Shown here: piece after piece, positions 35,069 to 43,270 of the stretch
How the letters are laid out: each line of letters opens with the position of its first letter
Numbering within the stretch: position 1 is the stretch's first letter
Assembly: GCA_900547105.1 (NCBI GenBank)
Contig: URFL01000010.1
Coordinates: 1 to 64,000, forward strand
From: an uncultured Oscillospiraceae bacterium
GTDB taxonomy: Bacteria; Bacillota; Clostridia; Oscillospirales; Acutalibacteraceae
Direction: 5' to 3'
DNA length: 64,000 nucleotides
Program-made: the position numbers and the translations under genes
The notes under the pieces: generated by a model
What the model saw: only the letters and a program-made list of their open reading frames with translations
Told to the model about the DNA's origin: nothing
Databases searched by the model: none

Positions 35069-35245
35069 TTATTTGTACTTTCTCTTGCGAGCGGCCTCCG
35101 ACTTCTTTTTGCGTCGCACAGAAGGCTTCTCGTAGTGCTCTCTTTTGCGCACCTCAGCAAGAGTACCCGCACGAGCGCAGGACTTTTTGAAACGCCGCAG
35201 GGCGCTGTCCAGACTCTCGTTGTCTTTTACTCTGATTTCCGACAT
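35069..35245 (-). CDS. rpsU: 30S ribosomal protein S21
   Basis: 58 residues, full length. Starts MSEIRVKDNESLDSALRRFK and ends in a Lys/Arg-rich helix (KKKSEAARKRKYK). GGAGGGAGGG precedes the ATG. S21 sits near the anti-Shine-Dalgarno in the small subunit and helps initiation. Single-gene transcript with a consensus promoter and its own terminator. Confidence 0.96.
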   Translation of the reverse strand: MSEIRVKDNESLDSALRRFKKSCARAGTLAEVRKREHYEKPSVRRKKKSEAARKRKYK

Positions 35246-35302
35246 ACCGTATTCCCTCCCTCCGCCAACTAGCAGGGGTATTACACAAATTGCGCAACTG
35301 TT

Positions 35303-35331
35303 ATTATATACTACTCTTGCCCGTCCGTCAA
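35303..35331 (-). promoter_or_regulatory. Promoter of rpsU
   Basis: On the minus strand TTGACG, 17 bases, TATAAT, about 55 bases before the start codon. Confidence 0.82.
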
Positions 35332-35429
35332 GAGTTTTTATACATTTTCATCGAAACCAGCCGCACAAAAGCGTTTTTCCGTGCAATTGCAGGATATGCA
35401 TCGTGTCCAGACCGCGATTTTGCCGCGCT

Positions 35430-37841
35430 TTACTGCGGGCGAACCACGATGTTGACCAGCTTGCCGGGCACATACAGCTCTTTAACAATGGTGCCGGCTG
35501 CGATCGCCGCAGCGATCTTCTCGTCCGCTTTGGCCGCCGCCAACGCCGCCGCCTGATCGGCATCCGCCGGAATGGTCAGCCGCGCGCGGATCTTGCCGTT
35601 GATCTGCACCGCGATCTCCACCGTCGATTCGACGCATTTGCTTTCGTCATACGACGGCCATTCGGCGTGCGCCAGCTGTCCGCCATAAGCGAGCGTTTCC
35701 CAAATCTCTTCGGTCATATGCGGAGCAAAGGGGTTGAGCAAGATCAGCAGAATGCGATATTCCTCGCGGGTAACGCCGCCGTTCGCCGCAAAATCATTGA
35801 GCAGCGCCATCATCGCCGCAATAGCGGTGTTGTATTTCAGATTTTCAATGTCCTCGCCCACCTTGCGGATGGTCTTGTTGACCGCGATCTCCAGCTCCGG
35901 ACGCACACCGTCGCCCGCCACGATGCTGTCCTGCAGCGCCCACACACGCTCGAGGAAGCGGCGGCATCCACGGATGCTGGCGCTGGACCACGGCGCGGCT
36001 TTTTCAAAGTCGCCGATGAACATTTCGTACAGACGCATGGTGTCGGCGCCGTATTCGTTGACGATCTCGTCCGGGTTGACCACATTGCCGCGCGATTTGG
36101 ACATTTTCTCGCCGTTTTCGCCGAGGATCATACCATGGCTGGTGCGCTTGGCATAGGGTTCCGGCGTGGGCACCACACCGATGTCGTACAGGAATTTATG
36201 CCAGAAGCGGCTGTACAGCAGGTGCAGGGTGGTGTGTTCCATACCGCCGTTGTACCAGTTGACCGGCATCCAGTATTCCAGCGCCTCTTTGGACGCCAGC
36301 TCTTTGTCGTTGTGCGGGTCGCAATAGCGCAGGAAGTACCACGAAGAACCGCCCCACTGCGGCATGGTATCGGTTTCGCGCTTGGCGGGACCGCCGCAAT
36401 GCGGGCATGTGGTGTTCACCCACTCGTCGATCGCCGCCAGCGGCGATTCGCCGTTATCGGTCGGCTCGTAGCTTTCCACCATCGGCAGCCGCACCGGCAG
36501 CTGATCCTCCGGCACCGGCACAAAGCCGCATTTCGGGCAATGCACGATCGGAATCGGCTCGCCCCAATAGCGCTGACGCGAGAACACCCAGTCGCGCAGC
36601 TTAAAGTTCACCTTCTGCTCGCCGATGCCCTTATCGGTCAGCCACTGGACGATGGCTTTTTTCGCCTCGTCCACCGTCATACCGTCCAGGAAACCGGAAT
36701 TCACCATCACACCGGTAGCGCAATCGGTGAACGCCTCTTTTTCCACATCGCCGCCCTTGACCACTTCAATAATGGGCAGATCGAATTTTTTGGCGAACTC
36801 CCAGTCGCGGGTATCGTGGGCGGGCACCGCCATGATCGCGCCGGTACCGTAGGACACCAGCACATAGTCGGAGATAAAGATCGGAATTTCGCGGCCGTTG
36901 ACCGGGTTGATCCCCATCACGCCGTCCAGCCGCACACCGGTCTTGTCTTTGGCGACCTCGGTGCGTTCAAAATCGGATTTGCGTGCCGCCTCTTCCTGAT
37001 ACGCGCGCACTTCGTCGATGTTGGTGATGCGATCCTTCCACTCCTCGATCAGCGGATGCTCCGGCGACATAACCATATAGGTCGCGCCGAACAGCGTGTC
37101 GGGGCGGGTGGTATAAATCTCCACCGTTTGACCCGCGGTGGTGTTGAACTTGACCTGTGCGCCGGTGGAACGGCCAATCCAATGGATCTGCTGCGCCCGC
37201 ACGCGGTCGGGATAGTCCACCAGATCCAGATCGTCGATCAGACGCTGGGCGTATTCGGTGATCTTCAGCATCCACTGGCTCTTGACCTTGCGCACCACTT
37301 CGCCGCCGCAGCGTTCGCACACGCCGCCCACGACCTCTTCGTTCGCGAGCACGCATTTGCAGGAGGTGCACCAGTTAACCGCCATCTCTTTTTTATATGC
37401 CAGCCCGTGCTTGAACAGCTGCAAAAAGATCCACTGCGTCCATTTATAGTACGAGGGGTCGGTGGTGTTGATCTCGCGCGTCCAGTCGAAGGACAGACCC
37501 AGCGACTGCAGCTGCGATTTGAACCGCGCCACATTGTTTTTGGTCACGATTTCGGGGTGGATATGATTTTTGATCGCGAAGTTTTCGGTGGGCAGACCAA
37601 ACGCATCCCATCCCATCGGGTACAGCACATTATAGCCCTGCAGACGGCGTTTGCGCGCCACCACATCCAGCGCCGTATAGGAGCGCGGGTGTCCCACATG
37701 AAGCCCCTGCCCCGACGGATACGGGAACTCGACCAGCGCGTAAAATTTCGGCTTGTCGGTGTCCTGCGACGCGGCAAAGGTGTTTTCCTTTTCCCAAACA
37801 GCCTGCCATTTCTTTTCAATGGACGACGGATCGTACTTCAT
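35430..37841 (-). CDS. leuS: Leucine--tRNA ligase
   Basis: 803 residues, class I synthetase of the bacterial type. HIGH motif appears as HVGH in PYPSGQGLHVGHPRSYT (about residue 48); a CP1 editing domain (about 215-410, with TTRPDTLFGATY) removes mischarged amino acids; a zinc-type cysteine set lies at about 160-178 (CTSCKC ... CERC) and another at about 430-490; KMSKS is in GEKMSKSRGN; anticodon-binding and C-terminal domains follow. It is the last gene of the yhbY-to-leuS stretch; rsfS precedes it by five bases. No T-box leader is present because the gene lies inside an operon. Confidence 0.97.
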   Translation of the reverse strand: MKYDPSSIEKKWQAVWEKENTFAASQDTDKPKFYALVEFPYPSGQGLHVGHPRSYTALDVVARKRRLQGYNVLYPMGWDAFGLPTENFAIKNHIHPEIVTKNNVARFKSQLQSLGLSFDWTREINTTDPSYYKWTQWIFLQLFKHGLAYKKEMAVNWCTSCKCVLANEEVVGGVCERCGGEVVRKVKSQWMLKITEYAQRLIDDLDLVDYPDRVRAQQIHWIGRSTGAQVKFNTTAGQTVEIYTTRPDTLFGATYMVMSPEHPLIEEWKDRITNIDEVRAYQEEAARKSDFERTEVAKDKTGVRLDGVMGINPVNGREIPIFISDYVLVSYGTGAIMAVPAHDTRDWEFAKKFDLPIIEVVKGGDVEKEAFTDCATGVMVNSGFLDGMTVDEAKKAIVQWLTDKGIGEQKVNFKLRDWVFSRQRYWGEPIPIVHCPKCGFVPVPEDQLPVRLPMVESYEPTDNGESPLAAIDEWVNTTCPHCGGPAKRETDTMPQWGGSSWYFLRYCDPHNDKELASKEALEYWMPVNWYNGGMEHTTLHLLYSRFWHKFLYDIGVVPTPEPYAKRTSHGMILGENGEKMSKSRGNVVNPDEIVNEYGADTMRLYEMFIGDFEKAAPWSSASIRGCRRFLERVWALQDSIVAGDGVRPELEIAVNKTIRKVGEDIENLKYNTAIAAMMALLNDFAANGGVTREEYRILLILLNPFAPHMTEEIWETLAYGGQLAHAEWPSYDESKCVESTVEIAVQINGKIRARLTIPADADQAAALAAAKADEKIAAAIAAGTIVKELYVPGKLVNIVVRPQ

Positions 37842-37846
37842 TTGCT

Positions 37847-38209
37847 TTACTCCTCATCTGCTATAAATTCTTGCACATCCAGCTGGCGGCCGTCTTTCCA
37901 CAGCCGCTCCAGATCGTAAAACTGGCGGGTGTCCTCGCGGAACACATGCACCATCACGCTGCCGTAGTCGATCAAAATCCAGCTGGCGGAGGAGTAGCCC
38001 TCCACCCGCAGCGGCTGAATCCCCTGCTGCGACAGATCGTATTCCACATAATCGGCCAGCGATTTCACCTGTGTGTTGCTGGAGCCGTTGGCAATCACAA
38101 AATAATCGCCAAGCGATGTCAGTTCGGTCACCTGAATGACCTGAATGTTGTCTGCCTTGTGCTTATCCAGCGAGGTGACAACGCGGGTTACCAGATCGTT
38201 ATTTTCCAT
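37847..38209 (-). CDS. rsfS: Ribosomal silencing factor RsfS
   Basis: 120 residues. The DUF143 fold is recognised from DNIQVIQVTELTSLGDYFVI and a SASWILIDYGSVMVHVF segment. It binds ribosomal protein L14 and blocks subunit joining in starved cells. Located in its usual place near nadD-yqeK and upstream of leuS. Confidence 0.95.
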   Translation of the reverse strand: MENNDLVTRVVTSLDKHKADNIQVIQVTELTSLGDYFVIANGSSNTQVKSLADYVEYDLSQQGIQPLRVEGYSSASWILIDYGSVMVHVFREDTRQFYDLERLWKDGRQLDVQEFIADEE

Positions 38210-38229
38210 AGAGTCAGCTCTCCTTCAAT

Positions 38230-39588
38230 TTAAGCGGCAGCCGCGGCAGTGGTCGTGGTGGTGGTCGCTTTGGTCGTGACCTTGCCTTTTTGCTTTTCGA
38301 TCACTTCCGCCATCGTCTGCTTTTTGGTGCTGGCGCCGCTGCCGCCGGTAATGATCTCGGTCACGCCCAGATCGGTTTCTTCGATCTGTTTGCCGTAGAT
38401 TTCCTTGCCGTATGGGTCAAACGACTGCCGCAGCAGCTTGAGCAGATCCTGTTTATACACCGAGAACATGGTTGCACCGCTCAGCGTGGCGGCCTCGCCC
38501 GGCATACGATACATCGTCATGGACGACAGCGGCACATCCTTGAGCTCCAGCAAAATATCGGTGATAGTTTCGGCATCGGTATCGGTGCGCATCGGCGATT
38601 CGCCGTTCATCACCTCGCCGATCACGCCTTCCTCCGGCGAATCGGGGTCGAGGTTGATCAGCGTGTCTTTATCCATCGCCATCAGGCGCTGCAGCAGCGC
38701 GGCATACACCTGGCGGCAGCTGATAATGCGCGACAGATCGCCGTTTACCCCGGACGAGCGGTCGGTGATATATTGCAGCGCGGCTTTGCCGTCCAGAGTC
38801 CGCACACCGGTGGCGTATTCCTGATCGCCCACCGTCATATAGCTGCTCAGCTGAATATCCACACCGCCGACCAGATTCACCAGCTGCACCAGCGTGTTCT
38901 GGGAGAGGATAAAGTAGTGATCCACCGGCAGTCCGTATTGGTCGTTGAACACCCGGATCAGATCGCGATACGCCGATCCGGCTTTTTTGGTGATGGCGGC
39001 ACCGCAGCTTTCAATGTTGTGCTTGCCGTCCTTGATCTCGTCCGCGTTCACCTCGCGGCGGCAGACGTCGCACCATTGCAGCGGGCGGGGATTGTTCCAC
39101 ACATTGCCGATGCGCTTGACATCCCATGTGCCGCTGTCGCCCAGATAGGTATCCACCGGCACTTCCAGGAAGTTGACGGTTTTGGCCTCGTGGTCAAAGC
39201 ACGCCAGCGACAGCATTTCCATGCTGCTGTCGTTCTTTTTGCCCAGCAGACCCAGCAGATAATAGGACACCTTGTTCTGATAGCTGCTGGGGGTCATATC
39301 ATAGCTTTCGGTCGCGATGTTGCTGTCCACCTTTTCATCGCTGGTGAAGAAGGTGTTGTACAAAATCTGGCCGATCTGCACCAAAAAGAACAGGGTGACC
39401 AAAATCAGCACCGTGAGCAGCGACACCAGCACAATTTTGCCGGTGGACTGCTTTTTCTTTTTCCGCCGGGGCGCGGGCGAGCGCTGTCCGCTCGTCTGGC
39501 GCGGCGCATAGGATGACTGCTGCGCCGCCACCCGTTTGGACAGATCCACCTGTCCGCTGCGCGTTTTATCCCGTCTGTCTTTTGCCAT
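38230..39588 (-). CDS. LytR-CpsA-Psr (LCP) family protein, atypical
   Basis: A 452-residue membrane protein: basic, low-complexity cytoplasmic start (1-48), one transmembrane segment (about 50-72), then an extracellular LCP domain (about 100-320). LCP enzymes transfer teichoic acid or other polymers to peptidoglycan. Here the usual PRD arginine is missing (LEVPVDTYL), the DxxR part remains in GDLSRIISCRQ, and about 25 residues with WCDVC and a later Cys are inserted in the core, so catalytic power is doubtful. The tail is a Thr run then an Ala run. It lies between nadD-yqeK and rsfS, where an LCP gene is common in clostridia. Confidence 0.82.
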   Translation of the reverse strand: MAKDRRDKTRSGQVDLSKRVAAQQSSYAPRQTSGQRSPAPRRKKKKQSTGKIVLVSLLTVLILVTLFFLVQIGQILYNTFFTSDEKVDSNIATESYDMTPSSYQNKVSYYLLGLLGKKNDSSMEMLSLACFDHEAKTVNFLEVPVDTYLGDSGTWDVKRIGNVWNNPRPLQWCDVCRREVNADEIKDGKHNIESCGAAITKKAGSAYRDLIRVFNDQYGLPVDHYFILSQNTLVQLVNLVGGVDIQLSSYMTVGDQEYATGVRTLDGKAALQYITDRSSGVNGDLSRIISCRQVYAALLQRLMAMDKDTLINLDPDSPEEGVIGEVMNGESPMRTDTDAETITDILLELKDVPLSSMTMYRMPGEAATLSGATMFSVYKQDLLKLLRQSFDPYGKEIYGKQIEETDLGVTEIITGGSGASTKKQTMAEVIEKQKGKVTTKATTTTTTAAAAA

Positions 39589-39626
39589 GGTACGACCTCC
39601 TTAACGGCGAAACCGGGTTTCGCCCC

Positions 39627-40811
39627 TTATATGCGTTTCATTACCACTTCGTTATACGCGGCCAGCGTATCCGGATGGATCGCCTTTTTCTGATCCACCA
39701 AATCGCGGATGGAATAGCACAGCGCGTATTCCATCGCCGGTTCCAACCCGATCTCCACCTGTCGGCGCATCTCGTCCACATCCGGATAGTCCCGGTCGGC
39801 CGAGGTGAAATCCGCCAGATACAGAATTTTTTCCAGCAAGCTCATGCCGGCGCGCGCCGTGGTGTGGTAGCGCACCGCGCGGATGATCTCTTCATCCTCC
39901 ACGCCCAGCACCTTTTCCAAAAACACTGCGCCGCTGTGGGCATGCCACAATTTGGGCGCCTGTTTTTCCACATCATCCTGTAGTATATCAAAATCTTTCA
40001 GGATTTGCAACTGGGCATCGCCCGCGGTGTCCTTCAAAATATCGTGCAGCAGCCCTGCGGTGTAAGCGCGTGCCGGATCAGCCCCGTATTTTTCCGCCAG
40101 CCGCCGCGCTTCCTTGGCGACTTCCAGCGAATGATGAAAGCGGCGCTCGGTGAGCCGCCCTTTGATGATGTCCACAAATTGTTCGTCGGTCATAATCGTA
40201 TTCATCGCCTTTTTTGTAGTATACAGCCCTTCGCGGGCAATGTAATCCGCCACCGGAACGGGCAGCCAGCGGGAGGTATCCTCCCCCGCCGCCAGCGCTT
40301 TGCGCAGTGCGGTAGACGACACCGGCATCAGCGGCAGATCCGCCACCACGCACCGCGCACCCTGCTGTTCCAGCTCGGCAGCGTAAGCGCGCAGCTGCGC
40401 CGCGTTTTGCGCATCCCGCGGGGCGGCACACAGGGTGGCCATGCGCGCAATATCCGCGAACCGCCACCACGACCCCAGCGTCAGAAACATATCCGCGCCG
40501 GTGATCAAAAACCACTCCGCCTGCGGCTGCGCCGCGGTCAGCGCCTGCAGCGTATCCACCGTGAAGCTCGCGCCCCCGCGGGCGATTTCCCAATCCGACA
40601 CGGTGAACAGCGGATCGTCCTGCACCGCCAGTCGGCACATATGCAGCCGTTTGTCCGGCGGCGCCATGGAGGTTTTCACTTTATGCGGAGGGATGGCGGT
40701 GGGCATCAGGATCACCTGATCCAGCAACAACCGCCGCGCAAACCCCCGCGCCAGCTCCAAATGTCCGTTGTGGATGGGATCGAATGTCCCGCCCAGCATG
40801 GCTATGCGCAT
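39627..40811 (-). CDS. nadD-yqeK: Fusion of nicotinate-nucleotide adenylyltransferase and YqeK HD-domain hydrolase
   Basis: About 394 residues. Residues 1-195 are NadD: GGTFDPIHNGH (nucleotide-binding), PTAIPPHK, and the end VSSTALRKALAAG. Residues about 205-394 are YqeK, an HD-domain protein: RFHHSLEVAKEA, GLLHDILKD and HAHSGAVFLE, with metal-binding His and Asp in place; this family cleaves diadenosine tetraphosphate. The two genes are normally separate neighbours. The link (about 195-205) has no stop, and MNTIMTDEQF could be an internal start for YqeK. ATG 40811 lies behind AGGGGGAA; the frame to 40835 is less likely. Confidence 0.93.
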   Translation of the reverse strand: MRIAMLGGTFDPIHNGHLELARGFARRLLLDQVILMPTAIPPHKVKTSMAPPDKRLHMCRLAVQDDPLFTVSDWEIARGGASFTVDTLQALTAAQPQAEWFLITGADMFLTLGSWWRFADIARMATLCAAPRDAQNAAQLRAYAAELEQQGARCVVADLPLMPVSSTALRKALAAGEDTSRWLPVPVADYIAREGLYTTKKAMNTIMTDEQFVDIIKGRLTERRFHHSLEVAKEARRLAEKYGADPARAYTAGLLHDILKDTAGDAQLQILKDFDILQDDVEKQAPKLWHAHSGAVFLEKVLGVEDEEIIRAVRYHTTARAGMSLLEKILYLADFTSADRDYPDVDEMRRQVEIGLEPAMEYALCYSIRDLVDQKKAIHPDTLAAYNEVVMKRI

Positions 40812-40819
40812 AGTTCCCC

Positions 40820-41350
40820 CTACTCCGCCGACCAATCGACGGCTTGCAGCGCCTGTTCCAGCGCCTCGCTCACATGGCTGCCCTGTTCCGCTTTTTCAAT
40901 CGTGGGCAGCATCAACAGCACCCCTGCCCACACCATAAACAGCGACAGCACATACACCCACGCCTGGGTGGTGTTGCGCATAATAATGAGCCACAGCACC
41001 GCCGTCACCGTCAAGATCGCGCCCAGCGGGCGGCACATCCGCCCGGTGAAGCGGTCAAACACCCGCTGAAAATGGATGTCGCAGCCGCCGTCCGGGCGCG
41101 CCGTCAGCCACACCCGCAGGAAATAGTGTTTATAGTAATAGTTCCGCTCGGCGGGCGTTTCATAAGGAAAATGCACCCGAAACTCCTCTTTGCCAAACGG
41201 TTTGACCACCAGCCCGCTGTCGGGTTCGGGAACGCGTTCCCGCGTTTGCACGCACCAGCGCTGCAACAGCGCGCGGCACACGGCCTCTGACTGGTCACAG
41301 GGCACCACGCGCTCCTCTTCCACCGGGGCGTAGCGTGTTTTCCAAAGCAT
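40820..41350 (-). CDS. Uncharacterised membrane protein with two C-terminal TM segments
   Basis: About 177 residues, family not recognised. Residues 1-95 are soluble and contain KPFGKEEFRVHFPY and RVWLTARPDGGC; two hydrophobic segments lie at about 106-122 and 127-148 (WVYVLSLFMVWAGVLLML). ATG 41350 has AGGAGG-type upstream sequence; the frame to 41437 overlaps yhbY. It sits between yhbY and nadD-yqeK, with nine bases to the latter, so it is in the same operon. No function is assigned. Confidence 0.65.
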   Translation of the reverse strand: MLWKTRYAPVEEERVVPCDQSEAVCRALLQRWCVQTRERVPEPDSGLVVKPFGKEEFRVHFPYETPAERNYYYKHYFLRVWLTARPDGGCDIHFQRVFDRFTGRMCRPLGAILTVTAVLWLIIMRNTTQAWVYVLSLFMVWAGVLLMLPTIEKAEQGSHVSEALEQALQAVDWSAE

Positions 41351-41384
41351 GACAGGTTCCTCCTTTGGATGGGGATGTTGTCGG

Positions 41385-41675
41385 TCAGCGCGGCAGCTTG
41401 ATCTGCGGCTGCTCCGGGTTGGGGCGATACAGCACAAACACCCGGCCGATCACCTGCACCACCTGCGCCGACACCGCCGCCGCCAGCTGATCCGCCGCTT
41501 CGCGGGCGGACAGCGGCGCGGTTTCCAGCACCTTGCCTTTGATCAGTTCACGGGCGGTCAACGCATCGTCCGCCTGTTTCAAAATGGTATCCGCCATGCC
41601 GCCTTTGCCCACATGCACGATGGCTTCCAGCGGGTTGGCGAGCGAGCGCAGATACGCGCGTTGTTTGCTTGTCAT
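41385..41675 (-). CDS. yhbY: YhbY/CRM-domain RNA-binding protein
   Basis: 96 residues. The CRM fold is visible as KQRAYLRSLANPLEAIVHVG and GKGGMADTILKQADDALTAREL, with GRVFVLYR near the end. YhbY binds pre-50S particles and is usually next to nadD and rsfS, as here. AAAGGAG precedes the ATG. Confidence 0.94.
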   Translation of the reverse strand: MTSKQRAYLRSLANPLEAIVHVGKGGMADTILKQADDALTARELIKGKVLETAPLSAREAADQLAAAVSAQVVQVIGRVFVLYRPNPEQPQIKLPR

Positions 41676-41722
41676 ATGATGGTCTCCTTTAATCTATCAA
41701 AAAATGAAGTATCTATATCCGT

Positions 41723-42328
41723 TCAGGCATTTTCTGCCGCAATATACGCCGCCAGCTTTTCACGAAACGCCCGCAGTGCCCGGCCACGGTGGCTGATCGC
41801 GTCCTTTTCCTCCGCCGACAGCTCGGCATAGCTGCGACCGTCCTCCACCACGAACACGGGGTCGTAGCCGAACCCGCCCTCACCGCGGGGAGCCTCGCCG
41901 ATCACGCCCGGGCATTCGCCCCGCGCGGTCAGCGTGTCGCCGTTCGGGAACACACAGCACACCGCCGAGACAAAATGCGCACCGCGCTTGTCCGCCGGCA
42001 CCCCTTGCAGCTCGTGCAGCAGTTTTTGGATGCGGTCGGCATCGGTCGCACCTTCGCCCGCGTACCGCGCCGAGTACACCCCCGGCGCACCGTCCAGCGC
42101 GTCCACCATCAAGCCGGAATCGTCGGCGATGGCGGGCAGCCCGGTTTCCTTACAGGCGGACGCGGCTTTCAGATACGCGTTCTGTTCAAAGGTGGTGCCG
42201 GTTTCCTCCACCTCGGGCAGCTCGCGCCCGAGATCGCGGTCGGTCACCGCGTCAATACCGAGCGGCTGCAAAATGCGCGACAGCTCAATCAGCTTTTTGG
42301 GGTTGTGGGTCGCCACAATATAACGCAT
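41723..42328 (-). CDS. rdgB: XTP/dITP diphosphatase (RdgB/HAM1)
   Basis: 201 residues, full length. Starts MRYIVATHNPKKLIEL, with substrate motif ADDSGLMVDALDGAPGVYSA (about residues 67-86) and a PFGYDP-like GGFGYDPVF near 150. It hydrolyses noncanonical purine triphosphates to keep them out of DNA and RNA. Lies 12 bases behind ftsY and ahead of yhbY. Confidence 0.95.
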   Translation of the reverse strand: MRYIVATHNPKKLIELSRILQPLGIDAVTDRDLGRELPEVEETGTTFEQNAYLKAASACKETGLPAIADDSGLMVDALDGAPGVYSARYAGEGATDADRIQKLLHELQGVPADKRGAHFVSAVCCVFPNGDTLTARGECPGVIGEAPRGEGGFGYDPVFVVEDGRSYAELSAEEKDAISHRGRALRAFREKLAAYIAAENA

Positions 42329-42340
42329 AGCGGTTCCTCC

Positions 42341-43249
42341 TTATTCCGTGAACAGGCTGCGGGCAAAATCTTCGGGATCAAACGGCTGGAGATCGTCGAT
42401 TCCCTCGCCCACGCCGATGTATTTCACCGGCACATCCAGATCCTGCTTCACCGCCAGCACCACACCGCCGCGGGCGGTGCCGTCCAGCTTGGTGAGCACA
42501 ATGCCGGTGATACCGGCGGCGTTTTTGAATTCCCGCGCCTGGTTCACCGCGTTTTGACCGGTGGTCGCATCCAGCACCAGCAGCACTTCCTTGGCGGCGC
42601 CGGGCAGCTCGCGGTCGATCACGCGGTTGATCTTGGACAATTCGTCCATCAGATTCTTCTTGTTGTGCAGCCGTCCGGCGGTGTCACACACGATGACATC
42701 GGTGCCCCGCGCTTTGGCGGCGCTGATGGTATCAAACACCACCGCGGCGGGGTCCGCCCCCTGGGTGTGCTTGACCAGATCCACACCGGCGCGGTCCGCC
42801 CACACCTGCAGCTGCTCGATCGCGGCATCGCGGAAGGTATCCGCCGCGCCCAGCAACACCTTGTGCCCCTGCGCTTTGAGTCCGGCGGCCAGCTTGCCGA
42901 TGGTGGTGGTTTTGCCCACGCCGTTGACCCCGATCACCAGAATGATCGAAGGTTTGGTGGACAGGTTCAGCTCCTGCCCGCCGCGCAGCATCTCCGCCAC
43001 GATCTCCGCCAGCAGACGCTTGACCTCGTCGGGATCGGTCACACCCTGCTCTTTCACCTTCTTGCGCAGCTCGTCGCAGATAAACGCGGAGGTGTTGGCT
43101 CCCACATCCGCCATAATCAAAATCTCTTCCAGCTCTTCAAACAATTCCTCGTCAATTTTGGTAAAGGAATGCAGCATAGAATTGACCGAATGCATCAGGG
43201 AATCGCGCGTTTTTTTGAGTCCCTGTCCGATTTTACTAAAAAAGCCCAT
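42341..43249 (-). CDS. ftsY: Signal recognition particle receptor FtsY
   Basis: 302 residues: a four-helix N domain (1-90) and the SRP-type GTPase G domain. G1 is GVNGVGKTTT (about residue 107), then CDTAGRLHNKKNL (G3), TKLDGTARGG (G4) and a C-terminal GEGIDDLQPFDP. There is no long acidic A domain, as usual for Gram-positives. It docks SRP-ribosome complexes at the membrane. AAGGAGG precedes the ATG; smc lies 21 bases upstream. Confidence 0.97.
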   Translation of the reverse strand: MGFFSKIGQGLKKTRDSLMHSVNSMLHSFTKIDEELFEELEEILIMADVGANTSAFICDELRKKVKEQGVTDPDEVKRLLAEIVAEMLRGGQELNLSTKPSIILVIGVNGVGKTTTIGKLAAGLKAQGHKVLLGAADTFRDAAIEQLQVWADRAGVDLVKHTQGADPAAVVFDTISAAKARGTDVIVCDTAGRLHNKKNLMDELSKINRVIDRELPGAAKEVLLVLDATTGQNAVNQAREFKNAAGITGIVLTKLDGTARGGVVLAVKQDLDVPVKYIGVGEGIDDLQPFDPEDFARSLFTE

Positions 43250-43270
43250 GATAACCTCCTTGGGTAGGTC

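Noticed and set aside
35246..37841. T-box riboswitch for leuS (also considered for ileS and ilvB)
   Set aside because: leuS and ileS lie inside operons with gaps under 20 bases, and the ilvB leader is under 100 bases, too short for a T-box; no T-box core was seen.
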